From: SHZI01 sp964371995
GTDB taxonomy: Bacteria; Pseudomonadota; Gammaproteobacteria; Steroidobacterales; GCA-2729495
NCBI GenBank assembly: GCA_964371995.1
Contig: CAYJPG010000085.1
Location: 1-12,722 of the forward strand
DNA: 12,722 bases
Direction of reading: 5' to 3'
Numbering within the stretch: the first letter of the stretch is position 1; each line of letters opens with the position of its first letter. Positions 1 through 8,028 of the stretch are shown in pieces. Under the pieces are notes generated by a model. It saw only the letters and a list, made by a program, of their open reading frames with translations, searched no databases and was not told where the DNA came from. The translations under genes were made by a program, and so were the position numbers.

Positions 1-1049
1 ACTTTACGCTGGACGAAAACTCTGGTGAAAGCGTTGACCTGGACCTGACCGGGGCGCGAGCGGGTCCGGCATCTGACCTCCTGGACTTTGATTTCGGTGA
101 GATTGCTGGCACCGACGACACCGGAGTCGATGATACCGGCATGATGCAGACCGAGATCGCACCGGAACTGCAGGGCAACGAATCGCCAACCGTTGAGGCA
201 CCAGTCGGCGACCTTTCCCCGACCATGGAAACGCCCACCATTGAGACGCCGACCGTGGAATTCCGCGGGCCGGATGCGCCGACTGTAGAAACGCCAACGC
301 TGGAGACGCCGGCGGCCGGTACCGTCGAGACGCCGACGCTTGAGAATGCCGCGATAACGGGATCGCGCGCCGGGCTGGCTGACTCGGAAGGCCATGACTA
401 TACGGAAGAGATCAATGTTGAGGATCTGGCCATCGATCTCACAGGGCTCGACGAAGCCGCGGGAGACATGGGTACGGGGCTGCACGCGGCGGTTGACGAA
501 AGCCAGCTCGACGACAGCGCCGAAGGCGAAATATTTGATATCGGCGATGCTGATGCCGATGTTGACGAAGACCTCTCCGACATCCTGCAGAGCCTGGAAG
601 GGGACGCAACCTCCGAGATGCGCAGCATGTCGCTCGACGAGGGGACGCTCGATCTGCCGGCGATCGGTACGGCAATGGAGAAGAGTGCTGCGAGCCGCGA
701 GGCGAGCAGCCAATCGCCAGGTATCGACGATACGATCGAGCAGCCGCGGAGCGGGCTGGCTGGCAGCGCTCTCGGTGAGGAATCCGGCGAACTGAGCCAG
801 GTTGATTTCGATATCGGCGCTGACGGGATTGAAGACTCCGAGCCGACCTCAGTCGTAACGCCACGCGGAGGTCGCGGGCCTGATGGACCGACCATGACCG
901 AGGTCGGTACCAAGCTGGATCTGGCCAGGGCCTATGTTGATATGGGTGATCCTGAAGGCGCCCGCAGCATCCTCAACGAAGTTCTTGAGGAGGGCGACTC
1001 TTCCCAGCAGCAGGAAGCACGCAAGCTTCTGGACGAACTGGCCGACTGA
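1..1049 (+). CDS. fimV: FimV C-terminal part (pilus/polar hub protein), 5' end outside window
   Basis: The frame is open from base 3, so this is the 3' part of a longer gene; an internal ATG at 141 is not the true start. The visible ~348 residues are a very acidic, low-complexity linker rich in D, E, T and S. It includes a Thr/Pro/Glu repeat block (about bases 184-345). The last ~46 residues (from about base 909, beginning TKLDLARAYVDMGD) match the conserved TPR-like C-terminal domain of FimV. In Pseudomonas, FimV is an inner-membrane, peptidoglycan-binding (LysM) protein needed for type IV pilus assembly and polar organisation, and the cytoplasmic C-terminal domain binds partner proteins. 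The LysM and membrane parts must lie upstream. truA follows after 14 bp, the usual neighbour in gammaproteobacteria. Identity rests on the C-terminal domain, acidic linker and synteny. Confidence 0.9.
   Translation, partial: FTLDENSGESVDLDLTGARAGPASDLLDFDFGEIAGTDDTGVDDTGMMQTEIAPELQGNESPTVEAPVGDLSPTMETPTIETPTVEFRGPDAPTVETPTLETPAAGTVETPTLENAAITGSRAGLADSEGHDYTEEINVEDLAIDLTGLDEAAGDMGTGLHAAVDESQLDDSAEGEIFDIGDADADVDEDLSDILQSLEGDATSEMRSMSLDEGTLDLPAIGTAMEKSAASREASSQSPGIDDTIEQPRSGLAGSALGEESGELSQVDFDIGADGIEDSEPTSVVTPRGGRGPDGPTMTEVGTKLDLARAYVDMGDPEGARSILNEVLEEGDSSQQQEARKLLDELAD
184..345 (+). repeat. Degenerate T-x-E-T-P coding repeat inside fimV
   Basis: About eight copies of a five-residue unit, T-[V/I/L/M]-E-[T/A]-P, are encoded here (TVEAP, TMETP, TIETP, TVETP, TLETP and variants). 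The DNA unit is roughly acg-ccg-acc-gtg-gaa, with many silent differences, so the copies are old or held by protein-level selection. The block is split by a GDLS spacer, an FRGPDAP spacer and an AAG spacer. It lies in the disordered linker before the C-terminal domain and probably forms an extended, negatively charged segment. Copy number may vary between strains. Confidence 0.75.
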
Positions 1050-1063
1050 GCCACAGCAATTCC

Positions 1064-1870
1064 GTGATCGCCCAGCGTCTTGCTGCCGGGGTTGAATACG
1101 ACGGTAGTGAATTCTTCGGCTGGCAGGTCCAGAGCCACGCACGCAGCATTCAGTCCACGCTGAATGCTGCGATCAGTACCGTCGCCAACGAAGCCCTGAC
1201 GACCGCTGCCGCAGGGCGTACCGATACCGGTGTGCACGCCTGCGGCCAGGTGGTGCATTTCGACTCCGCCGCCAGTCGTTCCGAATATGCCTGGTTGCGG
1301 GGTATCAACAGCAATCTGCCCGCAGACATCGCGATCCAGTGGGTCCGGGCCGTACCAGCCGATTTTCACGCGCGATACTCGGCGCTGGCGCGCACCTACC
1401 GTTACGTGATTCTCAATCGTCCGGTGCGTTCTGCGCTTGATCGCCACCGTACCTGGCAGTTGCGCACGCCGCTCGATGCCGGGCTGATGCAGGCTGCGGG
1501 CAGCTATCTGGTCGGCGAACATGATTTCTCTTCATTCCGTGCTGCAGGCTGCCAGTCAAAGAGTCCGGTGCGCAGGGTGGAGCATCTGGAGGTCGTCCGG
1601 CACGGTGATTACCTGGTTCTCGAAGTGCGCGCCAATGGATTTCTGTATCACATGGTGCGCAATATCGTTGGTTCGCTGGTCGGGGTGGGCAGTGGCGAAA
1701 CGGAGATTGGCTGGATCAGCGAACTTCTGGCGCTCAAAGACCGGCGTGCGGCTGCGCCGACCGCGCCGTCATCGGGTCTTTTCCTTGCGGCCGTGCACTA
1801 TCCGGATGCCTTCGGTTTCCCGCCGCCACCGTCCCGGCCGGTCTGGTCCGCCGATTGGCGTGATCGATGA
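1064..1870 (+). CDS. truA: tRNA pseudouridine(38-40) synthase TruA
   Basis: TruA isomerises uridine to pseudouridine at positions 38-40 of the tRNA anticodon arm. The 268-residue product is close to the usual size (about 270 in E. coli). It opens with the family pattern GVEYDGSEFFGWQVQ at residues 9-23. The catalytic motif GRTDTGVHA is at 51-59 with nucleophile Asp54. Later family segments include FHARYSA, RTYRY and the C-terminal FLYHMVRNIVG. The start is GTG at 1064, 14 bp after fimV; no ATG is close enough to replace it without losing the N-terminal strand. accD follows after 24 bp. In Pseudomonas trpF, and in E. coli dedA, lie between truA and accD; neither is present here. Confidence 0.96.
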   Translation: MIAQRLAAGVEYDGSEFFGWQVQSHARSIQSTLNAAISTVANEALTTAAAGRTDTGVHACGQVVHFDSAASRSEYAWLRGINSNLPADIAIQWVRAVPADFHARYSALARTYRYVILNRPVRSALDRHRTWQLRTPLDAGLMQAAGSYLVGEHDFSSFRAAGCQSKSPVRRVEHLEVVRHGDYLVLEVRANGFLYHMVRNIVGSLVGVGSGETEIGWISELLALKDRRAAAPTAPSSGLFLAAVHYPDAFGFPPPPSRPVWSADWRDR

Positions 1871-1894
1871 ACCGGACTTGATTATGATTCGCCC

Positions 1895-2770
1895 ATGACC
1901 TGGTATGAAAAAGTCCTGCCCTCGCGGATCAAGACCGAGCGGCGTACGCGTTCAGTGCCCGAGGGACTCTGGATCAAGTGCCCTCAGTGCAGTGCACAGC
2001 TCTACCGTGCCGAGCTGGAGCGCAACCTGCATGTCTGCCCCAAGTGCAGCCATCACATGCGCCTGATTGCGCGCGACAGGCTGGCAGTTTTTCTCGACGC
2101 GGGGTCCGGAAAGGAGATCGGCGAGAAGCTCAGTCCGCAGGATCCGCTGCGCTTCAAGGACACCAAGCCCTATCGGGCGCGTATCGCGCAGGCACAGAAG
2201 GATACTGGTGAGCGCGATGCGCTGGTCGCGATGTCCGGTTTGCTCAAGGGACAGCCCATCGTTGTCTGCGCATTCGAGTTTCGCTTTATGGGCGGATCGA
2301 TGGGCTCGGTGGTCGGCGAGAAGTTCACGCGGGCTGCCGCATACGGTCGTGACCACCGTGCGCCACTGGTCTGTTTCTCCGCCAGCGGCGGCGCCCGTAT
2401 GCAGGAAGCCCTGTACTCGTTGCTGCAGATGGCCAAGACCAGCGGTGCGTTGGCCTCGCTCGCGGATGCGCGGGTTCCCTTTATCTCCGTGCTGACGGAC
2501 CCGACCACCGGCGGGGTGTCGGCGAGCCTCGCCATGCTCGGCGATATCAATATTGCCGAGCCCAACGCCCTGATTGGTTTTGCCGGGCCGCGCGTGATTC
2601 AGCAGACCGTGAGAGAAACCCTGCCCGAGGGGTTTCAGCGCAGCGAGTTTCTGCTCGATCACGGGGCCCTGGACATGATTGTCGATCGTCGGCAGATGCG
2701 TGACGAGATTGCGCAGCTGCTCGCCAAGCTGCTCAAGCAGGCCCCGCCCGCTGTCGATCTGCCGGCCTGA
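1895..2770 (+). CDS. accD: Acetyl-CoA carboxylase carboxyltransferase subunit beta
   Basis: AccD pairs with AccA to move the carboxyl group from biotin on AccB to acetyl-CoA, giving malonyl-CoA, the committed step of fatty acid synthesis. The product is 291 residues. The N-terminal four-Cys zinc finger typical of bacterial AccD is intact at Cys29, Cys32, Cys48 and Cys51. The carboxyltransferase/crotonase-like core shows GGSMGSVVGEK, SASGGARMQE, DPTTGGVSAS and IGFAGPRVI, the glycine-rich segments that form the CoA site and oxyanion hole. The start is ATG at 1895; I see no strong Shine-Dalgarno sequence in the 24 bp before it. folC starts 6 bp after the stop, so the pair is almost certainly co-transcribed. 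Confidence 0.97.
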   Translation: MTWYEKVLPSRIKTERRTRSVPEGLWIKCPQCSAQLYRAELERNLHVCPKCSHHMRLIARDRLAVFLDAGSGKEIGEKLSPQDPLRFKDTKPYRARIAQAQKDTGERDALVAMSGLLKGQPIVVCAFEFRFMGGSMGSVVGEKFTRAAAYGRDHRAPLVCFSASGGARMQEALYSLLQMAKTSGALASLADARVPFISVLTDPTTGGVSASLAMLGDINIAEPNALIGFAGPRVIQQTVRETLPEGFQRSEFLLDHGALDMIVDRRQMRDEIAQLLAKLLKQAPPAVDLPA

Positions 2771-2776
2771 GGCCTG

Positions 2777-4063
2777 ATGCCGACGCGAACCCTTGCGGAG
2801 TGGCTCCGGTGGCAGGAGTCGCTGAGTCCACACGCTGTTGAGCTCGGTCTTGAGCGCGTCGGCGCAGTGCTGGAGCGCCTTGACCTGGAACCGCCGGCCG
2901 GCCGTGTGGTGACCGTGGCCGGAACCAATGGCAAGGGCACGACCGTCACCCTGTTGCAGGACATGCTGCTGGCGGCCGACCGTCGCACTGGCCTCTATAC
3001 CTCGCCCCATCTGGTGCACTACAACGAGCGTATCCGTATCTGTGGCGAGCCTGTCTCCGATGCCGGACTGGTGGACGCGTTCGAGCGGGTCGAGGCGGTG
3101 CGCGGCGATGTGCCACTGACCTACTTTGAATTTGGCACGCTCGCAGCGTTCAATTGTTTTGCGCAAGCGCACTGCGACACGTGGATTCTGGAGGTCGGTC
3201 TGGGCGGCCGTCTGGACGCTGTCAACGTGCTGGCGGCGGATCTCGCGCTGATAACCACGATCGCGCTCGACCATCAGGACTGGCTGGGTGAAACGGTCGA
3301 GAAAATTGCGGCCGAGAAGGCCGGGATCATGCGACCGGGCCGCCCGACTTTCTATGCGGACCAGCCGGTGCCGGTTGCAATCGGGGATCATGCGGCGGAA
3401 ACCGGTGCACCGCTGGCGGTCCTGGGCAGTGACTTCTCTTATCGTACCGACAGCGAGACGAGCGCTGATGGCCGGTGCAGCTGGTCGTGGCAGGGCGGGG
3501 CCCGACGCATCAGGGGACTCATAGCGCCGCGATACTGGTCGGCTGCCCAGTACCGCAATGCCAGCCTGGTACTGGCAGCGCTGTCTGTACTCGAACCCCG
3601 ATTGCTGGCCGAGGTCGCTGCACTGAACGCCGTGTTTGTCCGTTCCCGCCCGGACGGCCGTTTCCAGCAGGTACGTGCGACGCATGAATGGATTCTGGAT
3701 GTGGCACACAATCCGCAGGCAGCAGCTGTGCTCCGCGCGCAGCTCGAGAACCTGCCGTGCGCTGGCGAAACGACCATCGTGACGACACTGCTGGCTGACA
3801 AGGCGGTAGCGCCCTTTGTGGCTACGCTGGCACCGCTTGCCACGCGCTGGATCGTGGCTGGTATCGACGACCCTCGGGCCAGCAGCAGCGAGCGCATAGG
3901 CGCGGGAATGGCAGCTGCGGGGATCGATGTGTTTGAGTATGCAGTGACGCCGGAGGCAGCATTCGCTCTGGCTGAGCGCCTGACGCCGCCGGCGGGTCGC
4001 ATTGTGGTCTGCGGTTCGTTCCGTATCGTGGCGCCTGCCTTACAGTGGCTTGGTTTATACTGA
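2777..4063 (+). CDS. folC: Bifunctional dihydrofolate / folylpolyglutamate synthase
   Basis: FolC joins glutamate to dihydropteroate to make dihydrofolate, then extends the polyglutamate tail of folates; it belongs to the Mur ligase family. The 428-residue product is near the usual length (422 in E. coli). The ATP-binding P-loop TVAGTNGKGTT is at residues 46-56. Other family marks are SPHL and NERIRI in the folate loop, YFEFGTLAAF, EVGLGGRLDAVN, the central DHQDWLG with KAGI shortly after, and LDVAHNPQA in the C-terminal domain. The start is ATG at 2777, 6 bp after the accD stop. accD-folC-dedD is the conserved order in gammaproteobacteria. Confidence 0.97.
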   Translation: MPTRTLAEWLRWQESLSPHAVELGLERVGAVLERLDLEPPAGRVVTVAGTNGKGTTVTLLQDMLLAADRRTGLYTSPHLVHYNERIRICGEPVSDAGLVDAFERVEAVRGDVPLTYFEFGTLAAFNCFAQAHCDTWILEVGLGGRLDAVNVLAADLALITTIALDHQDWLGETVEKIAAEKAGIMRPGRPTFYADQPVPVAIGDHAAETGAPLAVLGSDFSYRTDSETSADGRCSWSWQGGARRIRGLIAPRYWSAAQYRNASLVLAALSVLEPRLLAEVAALNAVFVRSRPDGRFQQVRATHEWILDVAHNPQAAAVLRAQLENLPCAGETTIVTTLLADKAVAPFVATLAPLATRWIVAGIDDPRASSSERIGAGMAAAGIDVFEYAVTPEAAFALAERLTPPAGRIVVCGSFRIVAPALQWLGLY

Positions 4064-4090
4064 CGGTCCGCCTGGAACCCTTTTTGTTTG

Positions 4091-4720
4091 ATGGACCGCC
4101 AGCTCGCTGAACGAATGGTTGGTGCCGCGTGTCTGCTCGCGGTTCTGGTTCTCGTCGTGCCCTCAATTCTGGATGGCAATCAACGGTCGGAAAAAGCCGG
4201 TTCGGAGCCAGGGCTGACAGAAGTTCCTGATCTGCGTACGCATACGCTGAGCCTGAACAATACAGATCGTGTGCCGCCGGTACCGCAGTTGCGCGATATT
4301 CCGGGCACGCCCGCCGGAACGCTGCCGCCTGAAGAGTCACCTGCGGATGAGATCGCTGCGCCGCTGATATTGAATGAGGACCAGTCGGCGGTGCCATCTG
4401 CGGTGTCAGAACCTGCAAAGCCGCCAGTTGTGGCGGCAGCCCCGGATGACACCGTCGCTCGGGTGCCAGTCGCCACGAAGCCGGCTGTCGTGGAGGCCGG
4501 GGAGTGGTATGTGCAGTTGGGCAGTTTCTCAAACCGGCAGAATGCCGACGGCCTGGCGAAAAAGCTGAAGGCCAAAGGCTTCGACGCCACGGTCCGGAAG
4601 AGCGGCAATGGCTCAATGTCGCGTGTGCTCGTGGGGCCGCGTGCCGACCGGGATGCCGCTGTTGCGCTGGCTGAAAAGCTTTCCGGCGCCGGTTTCAAGG
4701 GACAGGTGACAAGGCTGTAA
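4091..4720 (+). CDS. dedD: DedD-like SPOR domain protein
   Basis: This is a bitopic inner-membrane protein of 209 residues. It has a short cytoplasmic N-terminus, one membrane segment at about residues 11-28 ending in the DedD-like PSILDG, a Pro/Ala/Val-rich periplasmic linker (about 30-135), and a C-terminal SPOR domain (about 137-209) with WYVQLGSFSN and RVLVGP. SPOR domains bind glycan strands lacking stem peptides and bring proteins to the division septum; E. coli DedD supports septal peptidoglycan synthesis. The ATG at 4091 is chosen because MDRQLAERMVG resembles the DedD N-terminus; an in-frame TTG directly before it would add one residue. It lies between folC and cvpA as in E. coli and Pseudomonas. 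Confidence 0.92.
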   Translation: MDRQLAERMVGAACLLAVLVLVVPSILDGNQRSEKAGSEPGLTEVPDLRTHTLSLNNTDRVPPVPQLRDIPGTPAGTLPPEESPADEIAAPLILNEDQSAVPSAVSEPAKPPVVAAAPDDTVARVPVATKPAVVEAGEWYVQLGSFSNRQNADGLAKKLKAKGFDATVRKSGNGSMSRVLVGPRADRDAAVALAEKLSGAGFKGQVTRL

Positions 4721-4723
4721 CTG

Positions 4724-5227
4724 ATGAACACGGTTGACTACATTCTCGTCGTGCTGGTTGCGGTTTCGGGCCTGGTGGGTGTGCTGCGTGGCTTCATCCG
4801 CGAAGCCCTGTCGGTGCTGATCTGGATACTGGCGCTGTGGGGTGCTGCCCGCTTTGGTGGTCAGGTGGGGTCACTGCTGAACGGCTTTTTGCACGAACCC
4901 GCGCTGCAACTCTGGGCGGGCCGGGCGCTGGCCTTTGTCGGGATACTGTTTGCCGGCAGCCTGCTCGGCTGGCTGGTCGGATACCTGATCCGCAACAGCG
5001 CTGTGACTGGTACTGACCGGGTGCTGGGGCTGCTGTTTGGCCTGGCCCGCGGGCTTATCGCAACGATTCTGGTCGTGCTGGTGCTCAAGGAAGGTGGTTT
5101 TGAGTCTGAATCTTGGTGGCAACGGTCCAAGCTGATACCGTATGCCGCCGCAGCCGGCGAGAAGTTCTGGGCGCTTGCCGGGCAGCAGGTCAAGGGTCTG
5201 GGCGAGCAGGCAGGAGTCTGGTTCTAG
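4724..5227 (+). CDS. cvpA: CvpA family membrane protein
   Basis: CvpA is a small inner-membrane protein, named for its role in colicin V production and linked to envelope stress resistance; its molecular activity is not settled. The product is 167 residues with four predicted hydrophobic segments, at about 5-21, 28-42, 66-88 and 100-121. The family signature G-x-x-DR-x-LG-x-x-FG-x-x-RG is at residues 96-110, and GFIREALSV is at 23-31. The tail is amphipathic and Trp-rich. The ATG lies 3 bp after the dedD stop. The TAG stop shares its last G with the GTG start of purF, so translation of the two genes is probably coupled; cvpA-purF is the classic pair. Confidence 0.95.
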   Translation: MNTVDYILVVLVAVSGLVGVLRGFIREALSVLIWILALWGAARFGGQVGSLLNGFLHEPALQLWAGRALAFVGILFAGSLLGWLVGYLIRNSAVTGTDRVLGLLFGLARGLIATILVVLVLKEGGFESESWWQRSKLIPYAAAAGEKFWALAGQQVKGLGEQAGVWF

Positions 5228-6765
5228 TGTGTGGCATCGTCGGCATCGTCAGTCATCAGCCGGTCAATCAGGGCCTGTATGACGCGCTGATGGTTTTGCA
5301 GCACCGCGGCCAGGATGCTGCCGGTATCGTGACAGACTGGAATGGCACACTCTGTACGCGCAAGAAGAACGGGCTCGTCAGTGATGTTTTTCTGCAGCGG
5401 CACATGGAGGAGTTGCGCGGCAACATCGGTATCGGTCACTGCCGCTATCCGACCGCCGGTACACTCAAATCCAGCGAGGCCCAGCCCTTTTACGTCAACT
5501 CGCCGTATGGCATCGCCCTGGCACACAACGGCAACCTGACCAACTCTGACGAACTGAAGGCCTTGCTGATCCAGCAGGATCGCCGCCATCTCAACACCGG
5601 CTCGGATACCGAAGTGCTACTCAACGTGTTCGCCCATGAGCTTCAGCAGCAGCCTGCGGCAGAACTGACACCGCAGGCGATATTTGCCGCGGTGGCCGCT
5701 GTGCACCGTCGTTGCCGCGGCGGCTATGCCGTGGTGGCGTTGATTATCGGCTATGGCATCGTGGCCTTCCGGGATCCGCACGGCATACGTCCGGTATGCC
5801 TCGGGCGCCGTGAAACACCCGATGGTGTTGAGCATATGGTGGCATCGGAGAGCGTGGCGATGGATGCGCTCGGTTTCAAGGTGGTGCGCGATATCCTGCC
5901 GGGTGAGGCCATCATCATCGAGCGGGATGGTCGCTTGCACAACCAGGTTTGTGACCTTCCGCGTAGCTATACGCCGTGCATCTTCGAGTACGTATATTTT
6001 GCTCGGCCGGATTCAATCATTGACCGTATCTCTGTATACAAGGCACGGTTGCGTATGGGCGAACGCCTGGCAGAGAAGATCCTGCGCGAACGACCGGACC
6101 ACGATATCGATGTGGTTATTCCGATACCGGATTCGAGCCGCACCAGCGCGCTTGAAGTCGCGCACCGGCTGGGCGTCAAGTACCGCGAAGGCTTCATCAA
6201 GAACCGCTATATCGGCCGCACCTTCATCATGCCCGGTCAGGAAATGCGGCGGCAGTCGGTACGCCGCAAACTGAACGCAATCGATCTGGAGTTTGGCGAC
6301 AAGAACGTGCTGCTGGTCGATGATTCAGTGGTGCGTGGTACGACCTCCCAGCAGATCATCGAGATGGCCCGCGAAGCGGGTGCGCGACGGGTGTATTTTG
6401 CATCCGCCTCGCCGCCGGTCCGGTTCCCGAACGTATACGGTATCGATATGCCGGCTGCCAGCGAGCTGGTCGCGAGTGGCCGTACCGAGCAGCAGGTACA
6501 GGAATTCATCGGTGCCGACTGGCTCGTCTACCAGGATCTCGATGACCTGATCAAGGCGGTCCACCACGATGACGCGGAGATTACCGAGTTCGATACTTCA
6601 TGCTTCTCCGGTGAGTACGTCACCGGGGATGTGAGTCCTGAGTATCTTTCGCAGCTCGAGCAGCAGCGCAACGACCGGGCCATGTCACAGCGTGATTCGA
6701 GACGCCGCCGCGGTCCCTCTGATACGGATAGTGCCGGCGCCGCTCCCCGGTTGCGGACCGTCTGA
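5227..6765 (+). CDS. purF: Amidophosphoribosyltransferase (glutamine PRPP amidotransferase)
   Basis: PurF makes 5-phosphoribosylamine from PRPP and glutamine, the first committed step of purine synthesis. The N-terminal Ntn-hydrolase domain begins M-CGIVGIV, so removal of Met exposes the catalytic Cys; this fixes the start at GTG 5227, although the frame is open upstream. Arg73 lies in GHCRYPTAG, followed by AHNGNLTN and NTGSDTE, which form the glutaminase site. The phosphoribosyltransferase domain has the PRPP loop VLLVDDSVVRGTTS at residues 361-374. The length is 512 residues (505 in E. coli). The C-terminal ~30 residues are a basic, Ser/Arg-rich tail. It overlaps cvpA by one base. In Pseudomonas metZ follows purF; here a kinase gene does. 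Confidence 0.97.
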   Translation: MCGIVGIVSHQPVNQGLYDALMVLQHRGQDAAGIVTDWNGTLCTRKKNGLVSDVFLQRHMEELRGNIGIGHCRYPTAGTLKSSEAQPFYVNSPYGIALAHNGNLTNSDELKALLIQQDRRHLNTGSDTEVLLNVFAHELQQQPAAELTPQAIFAAVAAVHRRCRGGYAVVALIIGYGIVAFRDPHGIRPVCLGRRETPDGVEHMVASESVAMDALGFKVVRDILPGEAIIIERDGRLHNQVCDLPRSYTPCIFEYVYFARPDSIIDRISVYKARLRMGERLAEKILRERPDHDIDVVIPIPDSSRTSALEVAHRLGVKYREGFIKNRYIGRTFIMPGQEMRRQSVRRKLNAIDLEFGDKNVLLVDDSVVRGTTSQQIIEMAREAGARRVYFASASPPVRFPNVYGIDMPAASELVASGRTEQQVQEFIGADWLVYQDLDDLIKAVHHDDAEITEFDTSCFSGEYVTGDVSPEYLSQLEQQRNDRAMSQRDSRRRRGPSDTDSAGAAPRLRTV

Positions 6766-6807
6766 GGCGGTCGTGCGGCATGTAGCAGTCGGCAGCCCGG
6801 CACCCTC

Positions 6808-8028
6808 GTGAGCCTCAAGTTCCTCATCATTGACGATCACGCCGACTATCGGCGTCTGCTTTCCTACCACATTGCGGCGCGCTGGCCCGAGGCGATCATC
6901 AGGGAGTATGACCCCCTGCAGTCAGGGCGCCTGCCCGATGCCTTTTCCGGCGCCGGCAATGACGTGGTGCTGCTGGGGGATACCTGTGGCGGTGAGGATG
7001 CCATCGAGTGGCTGCGCAGGTTCCGCGCGCAGCCAAAATTTCCGCCCATCATTTTTGTCGGCAATGGCGATGAACGACAGGTTGTGTCGGCCATCAAGTC
7101 TGGTGCGGAAGAATACGTGGGCAAACCGCGGCTTAATAACGCCCGGCTGGTTGAGGCGATAGAGGAGGCCTTGCGTATCGGTGCGAACCGCGCCAACCCG
7201 GGCCGCACCGGGGGAGAGTCCCTGGTGGTAAATGGCAACGGGCCGATTCCGAAAAACTACAGTGTCGTGCGCAAGCTCGCGCACGGTGAGATTGCCACGG
7301 TCTATCTGGCGAAAGAACGCGGCTCTGGCCGGGAAGTGGTGCTCAAGGTTCTGCACCAGGTCAGCGATGCGGCGAGCGGCAAGATCCTCGACCGGTTTCT
7401 GCGCGAGTACGAGCTGGCTGCCCGTCTCGATCATCCCAACGTCGTGCGCATCCATGACTTTGGTGTGGCGGATGATCACGCCTATATCGCCATGGAATAT
7501 TGTGGCGGCGGCAGTCTGAAGCGGCGTATTACTGCGGGCATGGACCACTACGAAGCCTACCGGCTGATGCGCGACATCGCGGCTGCTCTCGGCGTGCTGC
7601 ATGCGGCCGGTATCCTGCACCGCGACCTGAAACCGACCAACGTGCTGTTTCGCGATGATGACACCCTGGCGCTGATAGATTTCGGCCTGGCCAAGCAGGT
7701 GGCCCTGGTCGCCGAGGTGACGGGTGCGGGTGCCATTTTCGGTACGCCGTATTACATGAGCCCGGAGCAGGGACATGGTGAAGCGGTCGATGCGCGGGGT
7801 GATATCTACAGCCTGGGCATCATTTTTTTCGAAATGCTGAGTGGTACCAAACCCTACGATGGCGAAACCGCGATGAGCGTGATCGTCAAGCATCGGCAAG
7901 CGCCTGTGCCTGTGCTTCCGCCCGCGGCAGCCGAGTTCCAGCCCCTGATCGAAAGAATGTTGGCCAAAAAGCCCTCCGGCCGTTTCCAGAACGTTGCCGA
8001 GTTGCTGGCATGGGAGCCGGCGCTGTAG
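6808..8028 (+). CDS. Fusion of degenerate response-regulator receiver and Ser/Thr protein kinase
   Basis: This is a 406-residue cytosolic protein with no membrane segment. Residues 1-~122 form a receiver-like domain. It keeps the acidic pair Asp9-Asp10 and Lys106-Pro107, but Gly57 sits where the phospho-acceptor Asp is expected (DVVLLG instead of DVVLLD, with Asp58 one place later) and Val84 replaces the conserved Thr/Ser. A Gly/Asn-rich linker (about 125-148) leads to a Hanks-type kinase (about 151-406): nucleotide loop LAHGEIATVYLA (157-168) with two of the three classic glycines changed to Ala, Lys180, Glu200, HRD at 271-273 with Asn278, DFG at 291-293, and GTPYYMSPEQ at 312-321. The kinase should be active; the receiver is probably not phosphorylated in the normal way. 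The start is GTG at 6808, 42 bp after purF, with no clear Shine-Dalgarno. The substrate is unknown. The gene ends 9 bp from the convergent lpxH. Confidence 0.88.
   Translation: MSLKFLIIDDHADYRRLLSYHIAARWPEAIIREYDPLQSGRLPDAFSGAGNDVVLLGDTCGGEDAIEWLRRFRAQPKFPPIIFVGNGDERQVVSAIKSGAEEYVGKPRLNNARLVEAIEEALRIGANRANPGRTGGESLVVNGNGPIPKNYSVVRKLAHGEIATVYLAKERGSGREVVLKVLHQVSDAASGKILDRFLREYELAARLDHPNVVRIHDFGVADDHAYIAMEYCGGGSLKRRITAGMDHYEAYRLMRDIAAALGVLHAAGILHRDLKPTNVLFRDDDTLALIDFGLAKQVALVAEVTGAGAIFGTPYYMSPEQGHGEAVDARGDIYSLGIIFFEMLSGTKPYDGETAMSVIVKHRQAPVPVLPPAAAEFQPLIERMLAKKPSGRFQNVAELLAWEPAL

Noticed and set aside
398..913. Ser-rich open frame antisense to fimV
   Set aside because: It is the mirror of the acidic FimV codons (Asp/Glu become Ser-rich in the opposite frame) and has no ribosome site or motif.
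1952..3709. 585-codon open frame on the minus strand across accD and folC
   Set aside because: It runs antisense to two clearly conserved genes, has an Arg/His/Gln-rich composition with no family motif, and is expected as a shadow in GC-rich DNA.
4056..4061. TATACT at the folC end as an internal promoter for dedD
   Set aside because: There is no -35 at 16-18 bp spacing, and the dense operon layout does not need it.
5113..5226. Upstream extension of purF
   Set aside because: The extension overlaps cvpA and would bury the N-terminal catalytic Cys; the GTG at 5227 gives M-CGIVGIV.
6773..6803. Possible hairpin after purF (GTGC-GGC with GCC-CG-GCAC)
   Set aside because: The stem is short and bulged, has no T-run, and ends just before the kinase start; not enough for a terminator.
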